A stretch of 64,000 nucleotides of DNA from DASYGT01 sp035999365 (GCA_035999365.1 DASYGT010000009.1:1-64000); one strand, 5' to 3'. Shown: positions 1 through 8,078, counted from the stretch's first letter. The notes: a model not told the origin generated them from the letters alone. A program made the numbers and translations.

Positions 1-67
1 ACGCGGCGCGCCGTCCGACGGTCCGGTCACCTCGGGCGCGCGAATCATTGTGCGACCAACGATCCGC

Positions 68-1258
68 CTAGCCGAGCTTCTCGATGGTCAGCGAGGCATT
101 GACGTTCTCTTGCGTTCCTCCGGCGAGGGGCTGCAACCCGACTGCGGCGTTCGAACTGTGATTTCGCAGTTCCAGCACGTCGCCTGCACCGAGCGTGACG
201 ATTGCCTGGCCAGTGTTCTGCTGGGTACCTGCAGCCGAGCCGTAGACGCTCCCTGGCACCTCGGCGCCGTTGACGAACAGCGCCATCTGGTTCGGCTCAA
301 CGGCGGACACCGAAAAGGTGATCTTGTAAGTACCGGGATCGGCGGCGACGATCTCAGAACTGCCCGGCGTGTGGAGGAATCCAACCGAGACGCCGTTGTC
401 GCTGAACGGGACGTCGCCTTCAACCGGCACCACCACGGGCAACAGGTTGTAGATGTAGGCATAGTCGGCGATTCCGCCGGCCGGTCCCGACGGGCCGGCT
501 GGTCCCGATGCGCCGCTCGGCCCAGGGCTGCCGGTTGGTCCAGGCGAACCGGCCGAACCTGGTGAACCGGGCGCCCCTGGTGAACCGGGCGCCCCGGACG
601 GACCGATAGGTCCTTGCGGCCCGATGAGCGATTGTCCAGTGCTCGGCCAACCGCCGGCCGTCTTGGGTCCGTAAACGATGAACGTCGATGTATCGAGGTA
701 GAAGTCTCCGGGGTTGCCAAGGTCGGCGGCGGGCGTGCCGATGCCGTTGAGAACGCTGTTGCCATTCGTGCCGGGGAGGCCCATCGCGCCGGAGTGGCCA
801 GACGGGCCCGATGGACCTGGCGAGCCTGCCGGACCGGTCGCGCCGGAGGGGCCAGGCGGGCCTGATGGACCAGATACGCCGGTCGGGCCAGTGCGGCCTG
901 GTGAACCCGGCGAGCCGAGTGAACCAGGGACTCCTGCCGGTCCCGACGGTCCTCGCGATCCAGCCGGTCCGCTTGGTCCGGATGGGCCTGCTGCGCCGGG
1001 CGCACCAGTCGCGTTCCACGACACCTGGACCAGGCCGGTCGGGCAATGCACCGGCGTGGCCGGACTGACCGTCACGTCGATCAAGGCACCGCCGGTGGAG
1101 GAGGGCACCAGACAGGCACTGAACAACTGCGCAGGTGTCGCGGTCGGCGCGGCTCCAGTGGAGGCCACCAACGCGAACGACGCGCCGCCGCAACAGAGAA
1201 TGGCCGCTGTACCAAGCACGATCCAGCTTCGTGACGCAATCGGTGCTGAACCCTTCAT
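68..1258 (-). CDS. Secreted collagen-like (Gly-X-Y) protein with BclA-like C-terminal domain
   Basis: A 396-residue exported protein. Residues 1-35 form a signal peptide or anchor with a hydrophobic core (WIVLGTAAILCCGGASFALV). Two Gly-X-Y tracts, at about 85-166 and 213-262, are rich in GPSG, GSPG and GPAG. They are split by a non-collagen linker of about 45 residues containing NGIGTPAADLGNPGDFYLDT. Residues after 265 form a beta-rich globular domain resembling the C1q/TNF-like tip of BclA-type proteins, which would trimerise and nucleate a collagen triple helix. The start at 1258 is chosen over the longer frame to 1324 because GGGAGG lies just before this ATG and the signal peptide then begins properly. 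A role in adhesion or surface display is inference; no sorting motif is visible. Coding strand is certain: the repeats make sense only here. Confidence 0.88.
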   Translation of the reverse strand: MKGSAPIASRSWIVLGTAAILCCGGASFALVASTGAAPTATPAQLFSACLVPSSTGGALIDVTVSPATPVHCPTGLVQVSWNATGAPGAAGPSGPSGPAGSRGPSGPAGVPGSLGSPGSPGRTGPTGVSGPSGPPGPSGATGPAGSPGPSGPSGHSGAMGLPGTNGNSVLNGIGTPAADLGNPGDFYLDTSTFIVYGPKTAGGWPSTGQSLIGPQGPIGPSGAPGSPGAPGSPGSAGSPGPTGSPGPSGASGPAGPSGPAGGIADYAYIYNLLPVVVPVEGDVPFSDNGVSVGFLHTPGSSEIVAADPGTYKITFSVSAVEPNQMALFVNGAEVPGSVYGSAAGTQQNTGQAIVTLGAGDVLELRNHSSNAAVGLQPLAGGTQENVNASLTIEKLG

Positions 1259-1366
1259 TGCGATCCTCCCCGCGCGGCGGAGCCGGCCTCCGCCAAGATC
1301 AGTACACACCAAGACTGCGGCCAATGATGTGGACGAACGTACGTGGCGACATGGGCAGGGCGGCGA

Positions 1367-1421
1367 AGCGTCCGCTCATGCCGCATCGATCGCATGGCGG
1401 CATAGCGTCCGCTCATGCCGC
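1367..1421. repeat. Direct pair of an 18-bp repeat flanking a hairpin
   Basis: AGCGTCCGCTCATGCCGC occurs exactly at 1367-1384 and 1404-1421, starts 37 bp apart. Between them ATGCCGC and GCGGCAT can form a 7-bp stem. The pair lies in non-coding DNA about 25 bp past the stop codon of the minus-strand YbjQ gene. The 15-bp core GTCCGCTCATGCCGC recurs at 5357-5371 and 5650-5664, with a degenerate copy at 5689-5703. Confidence 0.8.
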
Positions 1422-1445
1422 GAGTCGGACACCGGACGCCTGCCG

Positions 1446-1913
1446 CTAGGTGAGTGCGGATGGATCCTCCTGTTCGCGGGTTCGCTCGACGACTGCGGCG
1501 GTACCGATGAGGAGCACTCCCACGGCGTCGCCGCCGAACGCACTGGTGATCCCGCCCGCTGCGCCGAACGCGCTGCCGGTCAAGCCGATGACCGCGTTCG
1601 CGTGCATTGCAGCGGCCGAGTTGCGAAGCGCAGCCATACCTCGTTCGAGTGCGCTGGTTCCCTTAGCCGTCGCGGTAAGACCGCTCGTCGCGGCAAGCTC
1701 CGTCACAACACCTAACACTTTCACCACGCGGTATCCAGGCAACGTCGGCAAGGTTGTGACGAATTCGGGCCGAATAACCGTGGCCGCCGTCGCGGCGATT
1801 GCGGCTAGCGTCGGTGCAATCGGAAGTCCGCACGAATTGCACGACTCGACACCATCATTCATCGTCGTGCCGACCTTGTTCTGCTTGATGAGTCCGCAGC
1901 CGCAGACCCTCAT
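1446..1913 (-). CDS. YbjQ-family protein with N-terminal zinc ribbon
   Basis: 155 residues. The N terminus carries a ribbon-like cysteine set: CGCG near residue 4 and CNSCG near residue 27. The rest matches the YbjQ/UPF0145 fold: VTTLPTLPGYRVVKVLGVV opens the domain, an alanine-rich helical middle follows, then a conserved-looking end HANAVIGLTG...VGVLLIGTAAVVE. The family forms pentamers and is called putative heavy-metal binding, but its function is unknown. The longer upstream reading frame (to 2111) looks non-coding, so the ATG at 1913 immediately before the first cysteine pair was chosen; no convincing ribosome binding site is seen, so the start is moderate confidence. Confidence 0.8.
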   Translation of the reverse strand: MRVCGCGLIKQNKVGTTMNDGVESCNSCGLPIAPTLAAIAATAATVIRPEFVTTLPTLPGYRVVKVLGVVTELAATSGLTATAKGTSALERGMAALRNSAAAMHANAVIGLTGSAFGAAGGITSAFGGDAVGVLLIGTAAVVERTREQEDPSALT

Positions 1914-2129
1914 CGCTGATTCACGCGCACATGATCGCACGCGAATCGCGGCCCGGACCGGATGCCGGAGCGAAGATTGGTACGACCGGACATGCCGCGA
2001 TCCGTGCGCGGTTCTGCCGATGAGCGGAAGTCCTACTGGGCGGTTGCGAGAACCAGTCAGCCAACCGGGATGGCCGTCCCGATGCCGGTCTTCGGTGGCG
2101 GCTGCCAACACATATGGCGTTTCGCTTCG

Positions 2130-3473
2130 TCAGCTGTTGCACTCGCTTGGGGTGAGGGGCGCGAGTCCGCCGGCGATTCCGGTCACTTGCTGATTTTGCG
2201 TGTTGAGCTTGAAGACGAGGTCGTAGAGACCGTCGTGGACGACGTATCCGGCGTGCGGATCGATGCCGCCGTTGCCCGGTAGGGGTTCGAATATTGCCGC
2301 TGATCCGTATGCGGCGCGGACGCGTGCCGCCGGGTCACCGAGGCGGATCCCTTTGCTGGTGATCACCTGCCGGGTTGGGACGCCGTTGGGCGTGAGCGTC
2401 GCGCCGACGCAGGAGTAGCTGCCGCCGACGGTGGACGCGGGTTTCCCGGCGAAGTTGCCGAGGTAGAGCACCGGATCAGTCGACCCGCTACTTCCGCCCG
2501 GCAAATAGACGCCGTCTCCTACAACGGTGAAGGTTGACACCCCGGCTGCCTGTGCTGCCCCGGTGAGGGACATGCCGATCCGGACGCCGCCGAGCGATCC
2601 ACCGGTGATGAGAACGCTGTTGGCCGCCCACAGTCCGTTGGCCTGGGTCGGCTGGGCGCCATCGAGTCGGACCTCAACGGGACGCACACCTGTGCTGGCG
2701 AGCATGTAGACGCCCGACGGGATCGCTGACAGGGCGACGACGGCATCGCCGCTCCATTGAAATGTGACAGTGGCAGGGGGCAGGCTCGGGCAACACGCTG
2801 CATCGTGGGTTGCATAGTTGTCGTAGGTGACTCGCACCTCGCCCGAGCCCGCACTCGCGATCGCGTCAGTGGTCGTCGCCTCGGTGGTGCTGTCCCAGCT
2901 GATGAACGTGGCGTCGTGCCAGAAGAACACCACCATGCCGTGGCCGTCGGCATTGGGTGTTCTCGAGCCGATGGCTGCGGTAAGGGTTCCGCCGCGACCA
3001 TCGTCGACGGTCACGGGATGGCCGGTAGGTGCGAAGTATTCACCAGGCGTCCCGATCTCTTCGGTGCTCTTCATGACCTCCCGGATCTGGTTCGCGGTGG
3101 GTGGAGGCGCCGCGACGCGCGATGCCGGCGTCGTGGATGGATGTGGCTGGGGTGTTGTCGGACCTGGCCTCGGACTCAGGTCGACCGTCGGACTGACACC
3201 GACCGTCGGGGTGGGGTGGGTCGCGGGCGAGCGCTGTTGCGCCGCGTGCACCGCAAACAGAGCGCCCGCGGTCGCGACCACCACGGCGGCAGCCGCGAGC
3301 ATCGGGGTCATCCACCCGTTGTGGCGTCGCGCGCGTAAGGGCAGCGCGCTACTAGACCGTGCGGTCGCACCGACAATCAGGCGATCCGCCAGTCCGGCCG
3401 GCTCGACGATCCGCTGCTCCGTCTCCACCATCGCCGCCCGAACACGAGTCTCGAGCTGTCGGATGTCGTTCAC
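2130..3473 (-). CDS. Membrane anti-sigma-like protein cotranscribed with ECF sigma factor
   Basis: 447 residues with a GTG start overlapping the sigma factor stop (GTGA), so the two are translationally coupled. About 54 cytoplasmic residues, where a sigma-binding helix bundle would lie, precede one membrane segment near 55-76 (TPMLAAAAVVVATAGALFAV). A Pro/Thr linker (about 82-120) follows, then a large extracytoplasmic domain of roughly 320 residues with no family I recognise. Position, topology and coupling support an anti-sigma or signal-sensing role. No HCC zinc motif of the ZAS type is visible in the N terminus, so this would not be a classical zinc-binding anti-sigma. Confidence 0.72.
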   Translation of the reverse strand: MNDIRQLETRVRAAMVETEQRIVEPAGLADRLIVGATARSSSALPLRARRHNGWMTPMLAAAAVVVATAGALFAVHAAQQRSPATHPTPTVGVSPTVDLSPRPGPTTPQPHPSTTPASRVAAPPPTANQIREVMKSTEEIGTPGEYFAPTGHPVTVDDGRGGTLTAAIGSRTPNADGHGMVVFFWHDATFISWDSTTEATTTDAIASAGSGEVRVTYDNYATHDAACCPSLPPATVTFQWSGDAVVALSAIPSGVYMLASTGVRPVEVRLDGAQPTQANGLWAANSVLITGGSLGGVRIGMSLTGAAQAAGVSTFTVVGDGVYLPGGSSGSTDPVLYLGNFAGKPASTVGGSYSCVGATLTPNGVPTRQVITSKGIRLGDPAARVRAAYGSAAIFEPLPGNGGIDPHAGYVVHDGLYDLVFKLNTQNQQVTGIAGGLAPLTPSECNS

Positions 3474-4000
3474 GCCGCACCCCCTTCACGGCCTGCGCCC
3501 GACGAGATTGCCTGGTTCTGGGTCAACCTGGCCCGCATCAGCGCGAGTCCCCGGCTCGCCAGGCTGCGCACGGTCGCCGTCCGGCACCCCAGTGCGGCCG
3601 CGATCTCAGCGTCGGGCGCGTCGTGGACATAGCGCATGACCAGCGCGGCACGTTGGCGTTCGGGAAGCTCAGCCAGCAGGCCGATCAGAAGGCGCCGGTC
3701 GGTGGCCGCTTCGGCGACGTCCGGCCCCGCCGCGTGCTCGTCAACATTCCAGCTCGCCTGTGGATGAGCCAGCGCGCGACGGCGCCCGCTGACAAACCGA
3801 TTGATCAACGCCCGCCGCACGTAGGCAACTGGAAAGTCCGCAAGCGCAACCGTCGACCATTTAGGAAACAGGGCGGCCAGTGTGTCCTGCACCAACTCTT
3901 CGGCCTCATGCGCCGAGCCCGTGAGCATGAACGCCGTCCCGTAGAGCGAACGACTATGGGACCGCACGAAGGCCGCGAACTCATCGCTGAGACCGCTCAT
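3470..4000 (-). CDS. SigE-family ECF RNA polymerase sigma factor
   Basis: 176 residues, the usual size of the actinobacterial SigE-type group. Region 2 is visible at about 6-70: FAAFVRSHSRSLYGTAFMLT, then AEELVQDTLAALF. Region 4 is at about 105-160, with LLAELPERQRAALVMRYVHD and a helix-turn-helix DAEIAAALGCRTATVRSLAS. The ATG at 4000 has GAGGGAG a few bases upstream; the longer frame to 4039 lacks this. Its stop overlaps the membrane partner, giving a sigma/anti-sigma operon transcribed away from the LAETG surface protein gene. Target genes cannot be read from the sequence. Confidence 0.92.
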   Translation of the reverse strand: MSGLSDEFAAFVRSHSRSLYGTAFMLTGSAHEAEELVQDTLAALFPKWSTVALADFPVAYVRRALINRFVSGRRRALAHPQASWNVDEHAAGPDVAEAATDRRLLIGLLAELPERQRAALVMRYVHDAPDAEIAAALGCRTATVRSLASRGLALMRARLTQNQAISSGAGREGGAA

Positions 4001-4274
4001 CGCACTCCCTCGCCCACCGCCGCCCAGCCCCGCACACACGACACCGCAATCAACGTCTCACATCACACGACGCACCAACTCCCCGATCTGTGGCACCAAG
4101 GCCGGCCGAACCGCACAACAACCGTCGTCGCACGACCCGCCGACGCGGCCCCGTGAGAACGTGACCCGTCCGCCCAGTGTCGCGAAATCGTTACCGGCCG
4201 AGTGCCACATAGTGAACGGTCACGGCGTCACAGTGTCGAGATCGAGCGATCTCCGGCGGCGACAGGAGAACCTT

Positions 4275-5228
4275 ATGAGCAAACGGTGGTCGGCGATCGG
4301 TGTGATACTCGCGCTGACGTCGGTCGGGGTGCTGGCACTGCCGGGGGCCGCGTCAGCCGACACTCCAAGCAGCGACTTACGACTGAGCTTCGGGTTTCTG
4401 CCGGGCCCGACACCGGCGGTCGGCGGCACCACGTTTACCTTCGACCTGTCCGCGGTCGGCGGAACGGCCGAGGAGTCAGCATCGATGACGCTGACACTCC
4501 CGCCGGAGTTCCAGTTCGTCAGCGCCTCGATCGACAGCCCGAATCCGCTGACGACCTGCTCGACGGTCGGCAACAGCACCACATGTGCACTCGGGACGAT
4601 TACGGCGACGCCCCAGAGCGGCCCGGTCGTCTATTTCAACGTCAAGTTCGGGCCGAACGTTCTCCCGAACACTCGCTATAGGGCGACCGCCACGGTCACC
4701 GGGGCCCTGCCTGACCCGGACCCGTCCAACAACAACTCTTACGAGACGGTGCGCATCCTGCCCACCTCAGACCTCGTCGCGTCGGTTTCACCGACGGCCC
4801 TGATCCGGGGCCGGACCAACTGGGTGACCATCACGGTGAAGAACGCTGGCCCGGATCCTGCGGCAGCAATTCAGTTCACCTACCTGTACCTGCGGGGAGC
4901 CGGATTCGACTGGGGCCCCGGCGCCGATCTCGACTGGCACGCCACCGGACTGTTAGCACCCGGACGTTCACTGTCCAAATCCTTCCCGATCACCGCGTCG
5001 GCATCCGCCCGCACCGGCGAGATAGCCATCGCACCAGTAGCCGCCAGCAACGCCAACCCCCAGTGCACCGCTGGGCAATGCGCGGTGCTGTTCACCCTCA
5101 CCGCACGAGACGCGCCGCCCACCCTCGCCGAGACTGGACGCCCGACGAAGGCACTTCTCATATGGGGGATCGCGATCATCGCCCTCGGACTTCTCACCAC
5201 GGTGGTTGGCCGGCGGTCCTGGGAGTGA
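4275..5228 (+). CDS. LAETG-sorted surface protein with DUF11/CARDB-like repeats
   Basis: 317 residues starting at ATG 4275, preceded by AGGAGAA. A signal peptide covers about 1-29, with hydrophobic core IGVILALTSVGVLAL and cut near ASA-DT. The body contains two Ig-like modules of the DUF11/CARDB kind, with SDLRLSFGFLPGPTPAVGG near 33 and SDLVASVSPTALIRGRTNW near 160. The C terminus is a cell-wall sorting signal: LAETG, a hydrophobic stretch (ALLIWGIAIIALGLLTTVV), then GRRSWE. LAXTG is the motif used by class E sortases in actinobacteria. No sortase is encoded in this window, so the enzyme must act from elsewhere. It is divergent from the sigma/anti-sigma operon across about 270 bp in which no clear promoter was identified. 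Confidence 0.85.
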   Translation: MSKRWSAIGVILALTSVGVLALPGAASADTPSSDLRLSFGFLPGPTPAVGGTTFTFDLSAVGGTAEESASMTLTLPPEFQFVSASIDSPNPLTTCSTVGNSTTCALGTITATPQSGPVVYFNVKFGPNVLPNTRYRATATVTGALPDPDPSNNNSYETVRILPTSDLVASVSPTALIRGRTNWVTITVKNAGPDPAAAIQFTYLYLRGAGFDWGPGADLDWHATGLLAPGRSLSKSFPITASASARTGEIAIAPVAASNANPQCTAGQCAVLFTLTARDAPPTLAETGRPTKALLIWGIAIIALGLLTTVVGRRSWE

Positions 5229-5341
5229 CGACCCTCAAGCCACAATGACCGTCCGACACCAGCAGAGTTCGGTCCCGGCCGCGACGCCAGCTAGATCTCC
5301 GCTTCCGGTCTTGATCCTTCAGACGCCGTTCCGTCGGCCTA

Positions 5342-5391
5342 TCGGCGAGGGGATGTGTCCGCTCATGCCGCTCCGTAGCTGCCCTCGCCGA
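5342..5391. repeat. Long hairpin carrying a copy of the dispersed repeat in its loop
   Basis: TCGGCGAGGG at 5342-5351 and CCCTCGCCGA at 5382-5391 form a perfect 10-bp stem. The loop contains the core repeat GTCCGCTCATGCCGC at 5357-5371. It lies about 115 bp past the stop of the LAETG gene and could act as its terminator, although no U-tract follows. Confidence 0.6.
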
Positions 5392-5422
5392 CGGACCGGA
5401 GATGTCGCATCGTCGCGGCACT

Positions 5423-5641
5423 ATGACCGACATGGCATACAGATTGACTCCGAGGCGCGCAGGGTGCACCAAGTGCGGTGGCGTGGTCGAGGTGCGGGAG
5501 GTGTGGAGTGACGCCGCCCAGCGCGGCTCGCCTGAGCATCGCCGACCCGATGTCGTGACGATCTATCACGCTGGAACAGCCGGATCGGGCATCGACCTGG
5601 CGGACGACCTCTGTACGCGCGATCCCGCCGACGGGGACTGA
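5423..5641 (+). CDS. Small hypothetical protein with CxxC pair
   Basis: A possible 72-residue protein (MTDMAYRLTPRRAGCTKCGG...). It has one CTKC pair near residue 15 and a later single Cys. Codon third positions are GC-rich in the middle, as expected for a real gene here. No ribosome binding site or leaderless promoter is obvious, and either of the two ATGs (5423, 5432) could be used. It sits between copies of the dispersed repeat. No family recognised; it may be spurious. Confidence 0.35.
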   Translation: MTDMAYRLTPRRAGCTKCGGVVEVREVWSDAAQRGSPEHRRPDVVTIYHAGTAGSGIDLADDLCTRDPADGD

Positions 5642-5649
5642 CCAGAATC

Positions 5650-5703
5650 GTCCGCTCATGCCGCGCCCAAGGCGCCGCGCGGGAAGGTGTCCGCTCAGGC
5701 GGC
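5650..5703. repeat. Second pair of the dispersed repeat (one exact, one degenerate)
   Basis: GTCCGCTCATGCCGC at 5650-5664 and a degenerate GTCCGCTCAGGCGGC at 5689-5703, starts 39 bp apart. CCGCGC/GCGCGG between them can pair. The second copy touches the TAG stop codon of the minus-strand SnoaL gene. The arrangement (two direct copies around a hairpin at the 3' end of a minus-strand gene) mirrors the pair at 1367-1421. Confidence 0.65.
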
Positions 5704-6137
5704 TACCCGAAGACTCCGAGCTGACCGAGGAATCCGGCTAGGTCCCAGTAGTCGCGATGCGAAGTGACACGGCCTGCCTCGGAGACCTCACCTACGGCGA
5801 CGCCCCGGAAGGAGAAGGCTGCTCCGTTGCCGGGCAGCGGGCCGACCGCGCCCGTGTTCGTGCCACGGCAGATCGACTCGAAGGCGTACGAGCCCTGACC
5901 GGACACGCATCCGACGATTTCGAAGGTGATGTCGGAGGACATCGCCAGTGCTGCAGCCCCCATCTGCCTGATGCCGTCGTGGCCGTGAAAGACGGCACCT
6001 GACGGAACGTCCTCGTAGCGCACGTCTTCGCTCATGAACGCGAGGAGCGCCGCGAGAGCCTCCTGGCCCGTGTCGCCGCCAGCCTCGGGATGAACGCACC
6101 AAGCCGCTGCGAATGACGTCAGCCAGGCTTGGTCCAT
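5703..6137 (-). CDS. SnoaL/NTF2-fold protein
   Basis: 144 residues starting at ATG 6137 with GAGGAG upstream (MDQAWLTSFAAAWCVHPEAG). The typical NTF2-like order is present: an N-terminal helix; MSEDVRYEDVPSGAVFHGHDGIRQMG; a beta sheet (ITFEIVGCVSGQGSYAFESICRGTN); and a C-terminal strand with SHRDYWDLAGFLGQLG, the usual end of SnoaL-like proteins. Such proteins are small isomerases, cyclases or ligand-binding dimers, and substrate cannot be assigned. A remnant of a second SnoaL-like gene lies about 300 bp away at 6448-6573. Confidence 0.78.
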   Translation of the reverse strand: MDQAWLTSFAAAWCVHPEAGGDTGQEALAALLAFMSEDVRYEDVPSGAVFHGHDGIRQMGAAALAMSSDITFEIVGCVSGQGSYAFESICRGTNTGAVGPLPGNGAAFSFRGVAVGEVSEAGRVTSHRDYWDLAGFLGQLGVFG

Positions 6138-6232
6138 CGATAACTCCTCGCGCGGGTGCCCAATCATCGCACTCCCATGCCGCTGACGGTCACCCATGTC
6201 CGGGGCGGCTTCGCTTGTGTCACGATCACGTC

Positions 6233-6490
6233 GTGGCGAAGGCAGCGCCCTCCGGTGGCCGACACGAGTCGCGTTCTCCGTCAGGTCGCCGGCTGACCGC
6301 TCGTGACTACATGTCCGGCATTCCGAGAGAGCGCCGCCGCCGGGTTCGTGGGCAGGTTCTGCGCAACCGCGCTGTCGACGCTGAGGACCTGACGCTCGCG
6401 ACTAGGTGGTGCGAAGAGCACTGGCGCAAGACGCGATACGGGCTGTTCTACTTCGGTGGTGGCTTGTTTTCACCATCCGCGATGGGCTGA
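6233..6490 (+). pseudogene. N-terminal piece of a small basic protein, probably truncated
   Basis: A GTG at 6233 opens an 85-codon frame. Its middle looks like a genuine protein: LTARDYMSGIPRERRRRVRG, then AVDAEDLTLATRWCEEHW. The end GLFYFGGGLFSPSAMG breaks off abruptly where the adjacent +1 frame becomes the tail of a SnoaL-like protein. I read this as an N-terminal gene fragment joined to an unrelated C-terminal fragment by deletion. No ribosome binding site is seen. It could still be an expressed short protein. Confidence 0.45.
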
Positions 6491-6573
6491 TCGCCCGCAA
6501 GGACACCTACATCGACGGCCTGAGCTTCCAGCGTCAGGTCGGCCTTGGCCTGGCCGCGACGGCCACGCCGTAG
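6448..6573 (+). pseudogene. C-terminal remnant of a SnoaL/NTF2-like protein
   Basis: The frame ending at TAG 6571-6573 reads ...WWLVFTIRDGLIARKDTYID, then GLSFQRQVG and a short Ala/Thr tail. This is the typical last strand and helix of a SnoaL-like domain (RDG-I---D-Y-D-----). No start codon or upstream part of the domain exists in this frame; it begins inside the preceding +2-frame ORF. Two truncated genes fused out of frame is the simplest reading. Confidence 0.55.
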
Positions 6574-6625
6574 CGAGCCTTCGAGGCCTCGCCCCGGCGC
6601 CACGGCCGCCTCGGGAGGAGCGCCT

Positions 6626-7138
6626 GTGATCGGTGACCGGTGGGGTGTGACCGAGGCAGAGATCCTCCGTCACTACCCATGCGATGACATCGTCCCGTCG
6701 CCTGTCCTGGCCGCTTGGCGCGGCGTGGCGGTGAAGGCCGCGCCGGATGCGGTGTGGCCATGGGTCGCGCAGATCAGGCTCGCCCCGTACTCATACGACT
6801 GGGTCGACAATCTCGGACGTCAGTCGCCGCGTGAACTGATGGGGTTGTCCGAACCCACCGTCGGAGAACCATTCACCACGGTCGGGACTCGCAGGCTCGG
6901 GCGCATCCTGTCCGTCTCGCCGGGGGAGCAACTGACCGGCCGGATCGTGGGGGCGGTCATGTCCTACGTGCTCATCCCGGAGGGCGCGACCCGCCTGTTG
7001 TTGAAGATCGTGACGCCTGGGGGTCGCTGGGTCGCTCCGCTGCTCTCGGTTGGCGACCTCGTCATGGCTCGCCGCCAACTGCTCAACCTCAAGCAGCTCG
7101 CCGAAACGGCGTCAGCGTCGACTACAACGCCACCTTAG
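6626..7138 (+). CDS. SRPBCC (polyketide cyclase-like) family protein
   Basis: 170 residues from GTG 6626, preceded by a strong GGGAGGAG; the longer frame to 6545 is low-complexity and lacks such a site. WGVTEAEILRHYPCDDIVP and the pattern VKAAPDAVWPWVAQIRLAPYSYDWVDNLG are characteristic of a group of actinobacterial SRPBCC proteins that bind a hydrophobic ligand in a helix-grip pocket. A C-terminal long helix (VMARRQLLNLKQLAE) closes the fold. Substrate unknown. It immediately follows the fused gene remnants, so the local order has been rearranged. Confidence 0.75.
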   Translation: MIGDRWGVTEAEILRHYPCDDIVPSPVLAAWRGVAVKAAPDAVWPWVAQIRLAPYSYDWVDNLGRQSPRELMGLSEPTVGEPFTTVGTRRLGRILSVSPGEQLTGRIVGAVMSYVLIPEGATRLLLKIVTPGGRWVAPLLSVGDLVMARRQLLNLKQLAETASASTTTPP

Positions 7139-7151
7139 GCGCGAGGCGAGG

Positions 7152-7835
7152 CTAGCCGAGGCTGGGCCCGACGGCGACGTGGTCACCCCAGCGCGTCGCA
7201 CACGACTGCCGGTATTTCGGGCCGTACAGCCGCAGGAGTACCACACGCAGGACAGGGTTGACCTTGCCGAGGACGTGGTCGTATCCCGCTCGGTCGGCTC
7301 CGTCGATCAGCCAGTGCCCCTCGAGCCCGAGGGCCTGCTTGCTCTTGGGCTTCACGTAGTAGGCGTGCTCCCACGAATCCCATTGGCGCGCGGTCAAGGT
7401 CGAGGCGACGAGGGGCATCATCTCGTCCTCCTCTCGACGCAGATGCGGATCCAGGATGCTGCGCAATTCGCCTAGGGCGTGCACGAGCGGCTCGAGACCG
7501 TTCGCAGATCTGCGGTATGCCTCGGCCGCTGCGGCCACCTTCGCCATGTGTGGAGCGATCGCCAGATGGTCCACGTCCATCTGGTCAAGGACTTCGGATG
7601 CTGATGGATTCAGCCTCCGCATTGTCGGCCAGAGCCAGGCGTCCTCGCCGGCGTGATGAAGATGCAGGAAATCCATCATGGAGTGCAGGTGCTCCGCGAG
7701 TGCGACCCGTTGGGCCTCGCCCCGCGGGGTTTCCTGGGACAGGATGCCGGCGGCTCGGTCAAGATCGCGCCCCAACGCACGGTGCACAATTCCCATCATC
7801 TGAGTGTCGGCCCTGGTTGACGGTGCTGCCTTCAT
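7152..7835 (-). CDS. Hemerythrin-like HHE domain protein
   Basis: 227 residues from ATG 7835 with GGGGGA upstream. Conserved metal-binding His/Glu positions of a four-helix HHE bundle can be seen: HRALGRDLDR near 20, FLHLHHAGEDAWLWP near 65, MDVDHLAIAPHM near 90, and LDPHLRREEDEMMP near 135. These bind a di-iron centre in the family, used for O2, NO or redox sensing. The last 80 residues (WEHAYYVKPKSKQALGLEGH...) extend past the bundle in the way often seen in actinobacterial members. The gene stands alone; function beyond iron/oxygen chemistry is not assignable. Confidence 0.85.
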   Translation of the reverse strand: MKAAPSTRADTQMMGIVHRALGRDLDRAAGILSQETPRGEAQRVALAEHLHSMMDFLHLHHAGEDAWLWPTMRRLNPSASEVLDQMDVDHLAIAPHMAKVAAAAEAYRRSANGLEPLVHALGELRSILDPHLRREEDEMMPLVASTLTARQWDSWEHAYYVKPKSKQALGLEGHWLIDGADRAGYDHVLGKVNPVLRVVLLRLYGPKYRQSCATRWGDHVAVGPSLG

Positions 7836-8078
7836 GACATTCCCCCAGGAGCGACGGCAACCGCCCCGAAATCGTCTGCAGACGTCCGCTGCCAGCGGAT
7901 TGGTCAAGCGGCGCGCAAGCAGCATGCTCGTCTACTCAGGAAATAGATACCGCTCTTGGTCCGGGCCGCAGCCGACGATCACGATCCCGAGATCGTCACG
8001 GTGCTTGTGCACCCCTTGACACGCGATGGGCAACAATGACCACAATGCGCCCAGTCGAAGTGCGAGAAGGGTGGAAAT

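Noticed and set aside
88..1005. Minus-strand and plus-strand frames inside the collagen region with Arg/His or Pro repeats
   Set aside because: Out-of-frame readings of the Gly-X-Y DNA repeats.
3359..4156. 265-codon plus-strand frame opposite the sigma factor
   Set aside because: No protein-like pattern; sigma regions 2 and 4 are clear on the minus strand.
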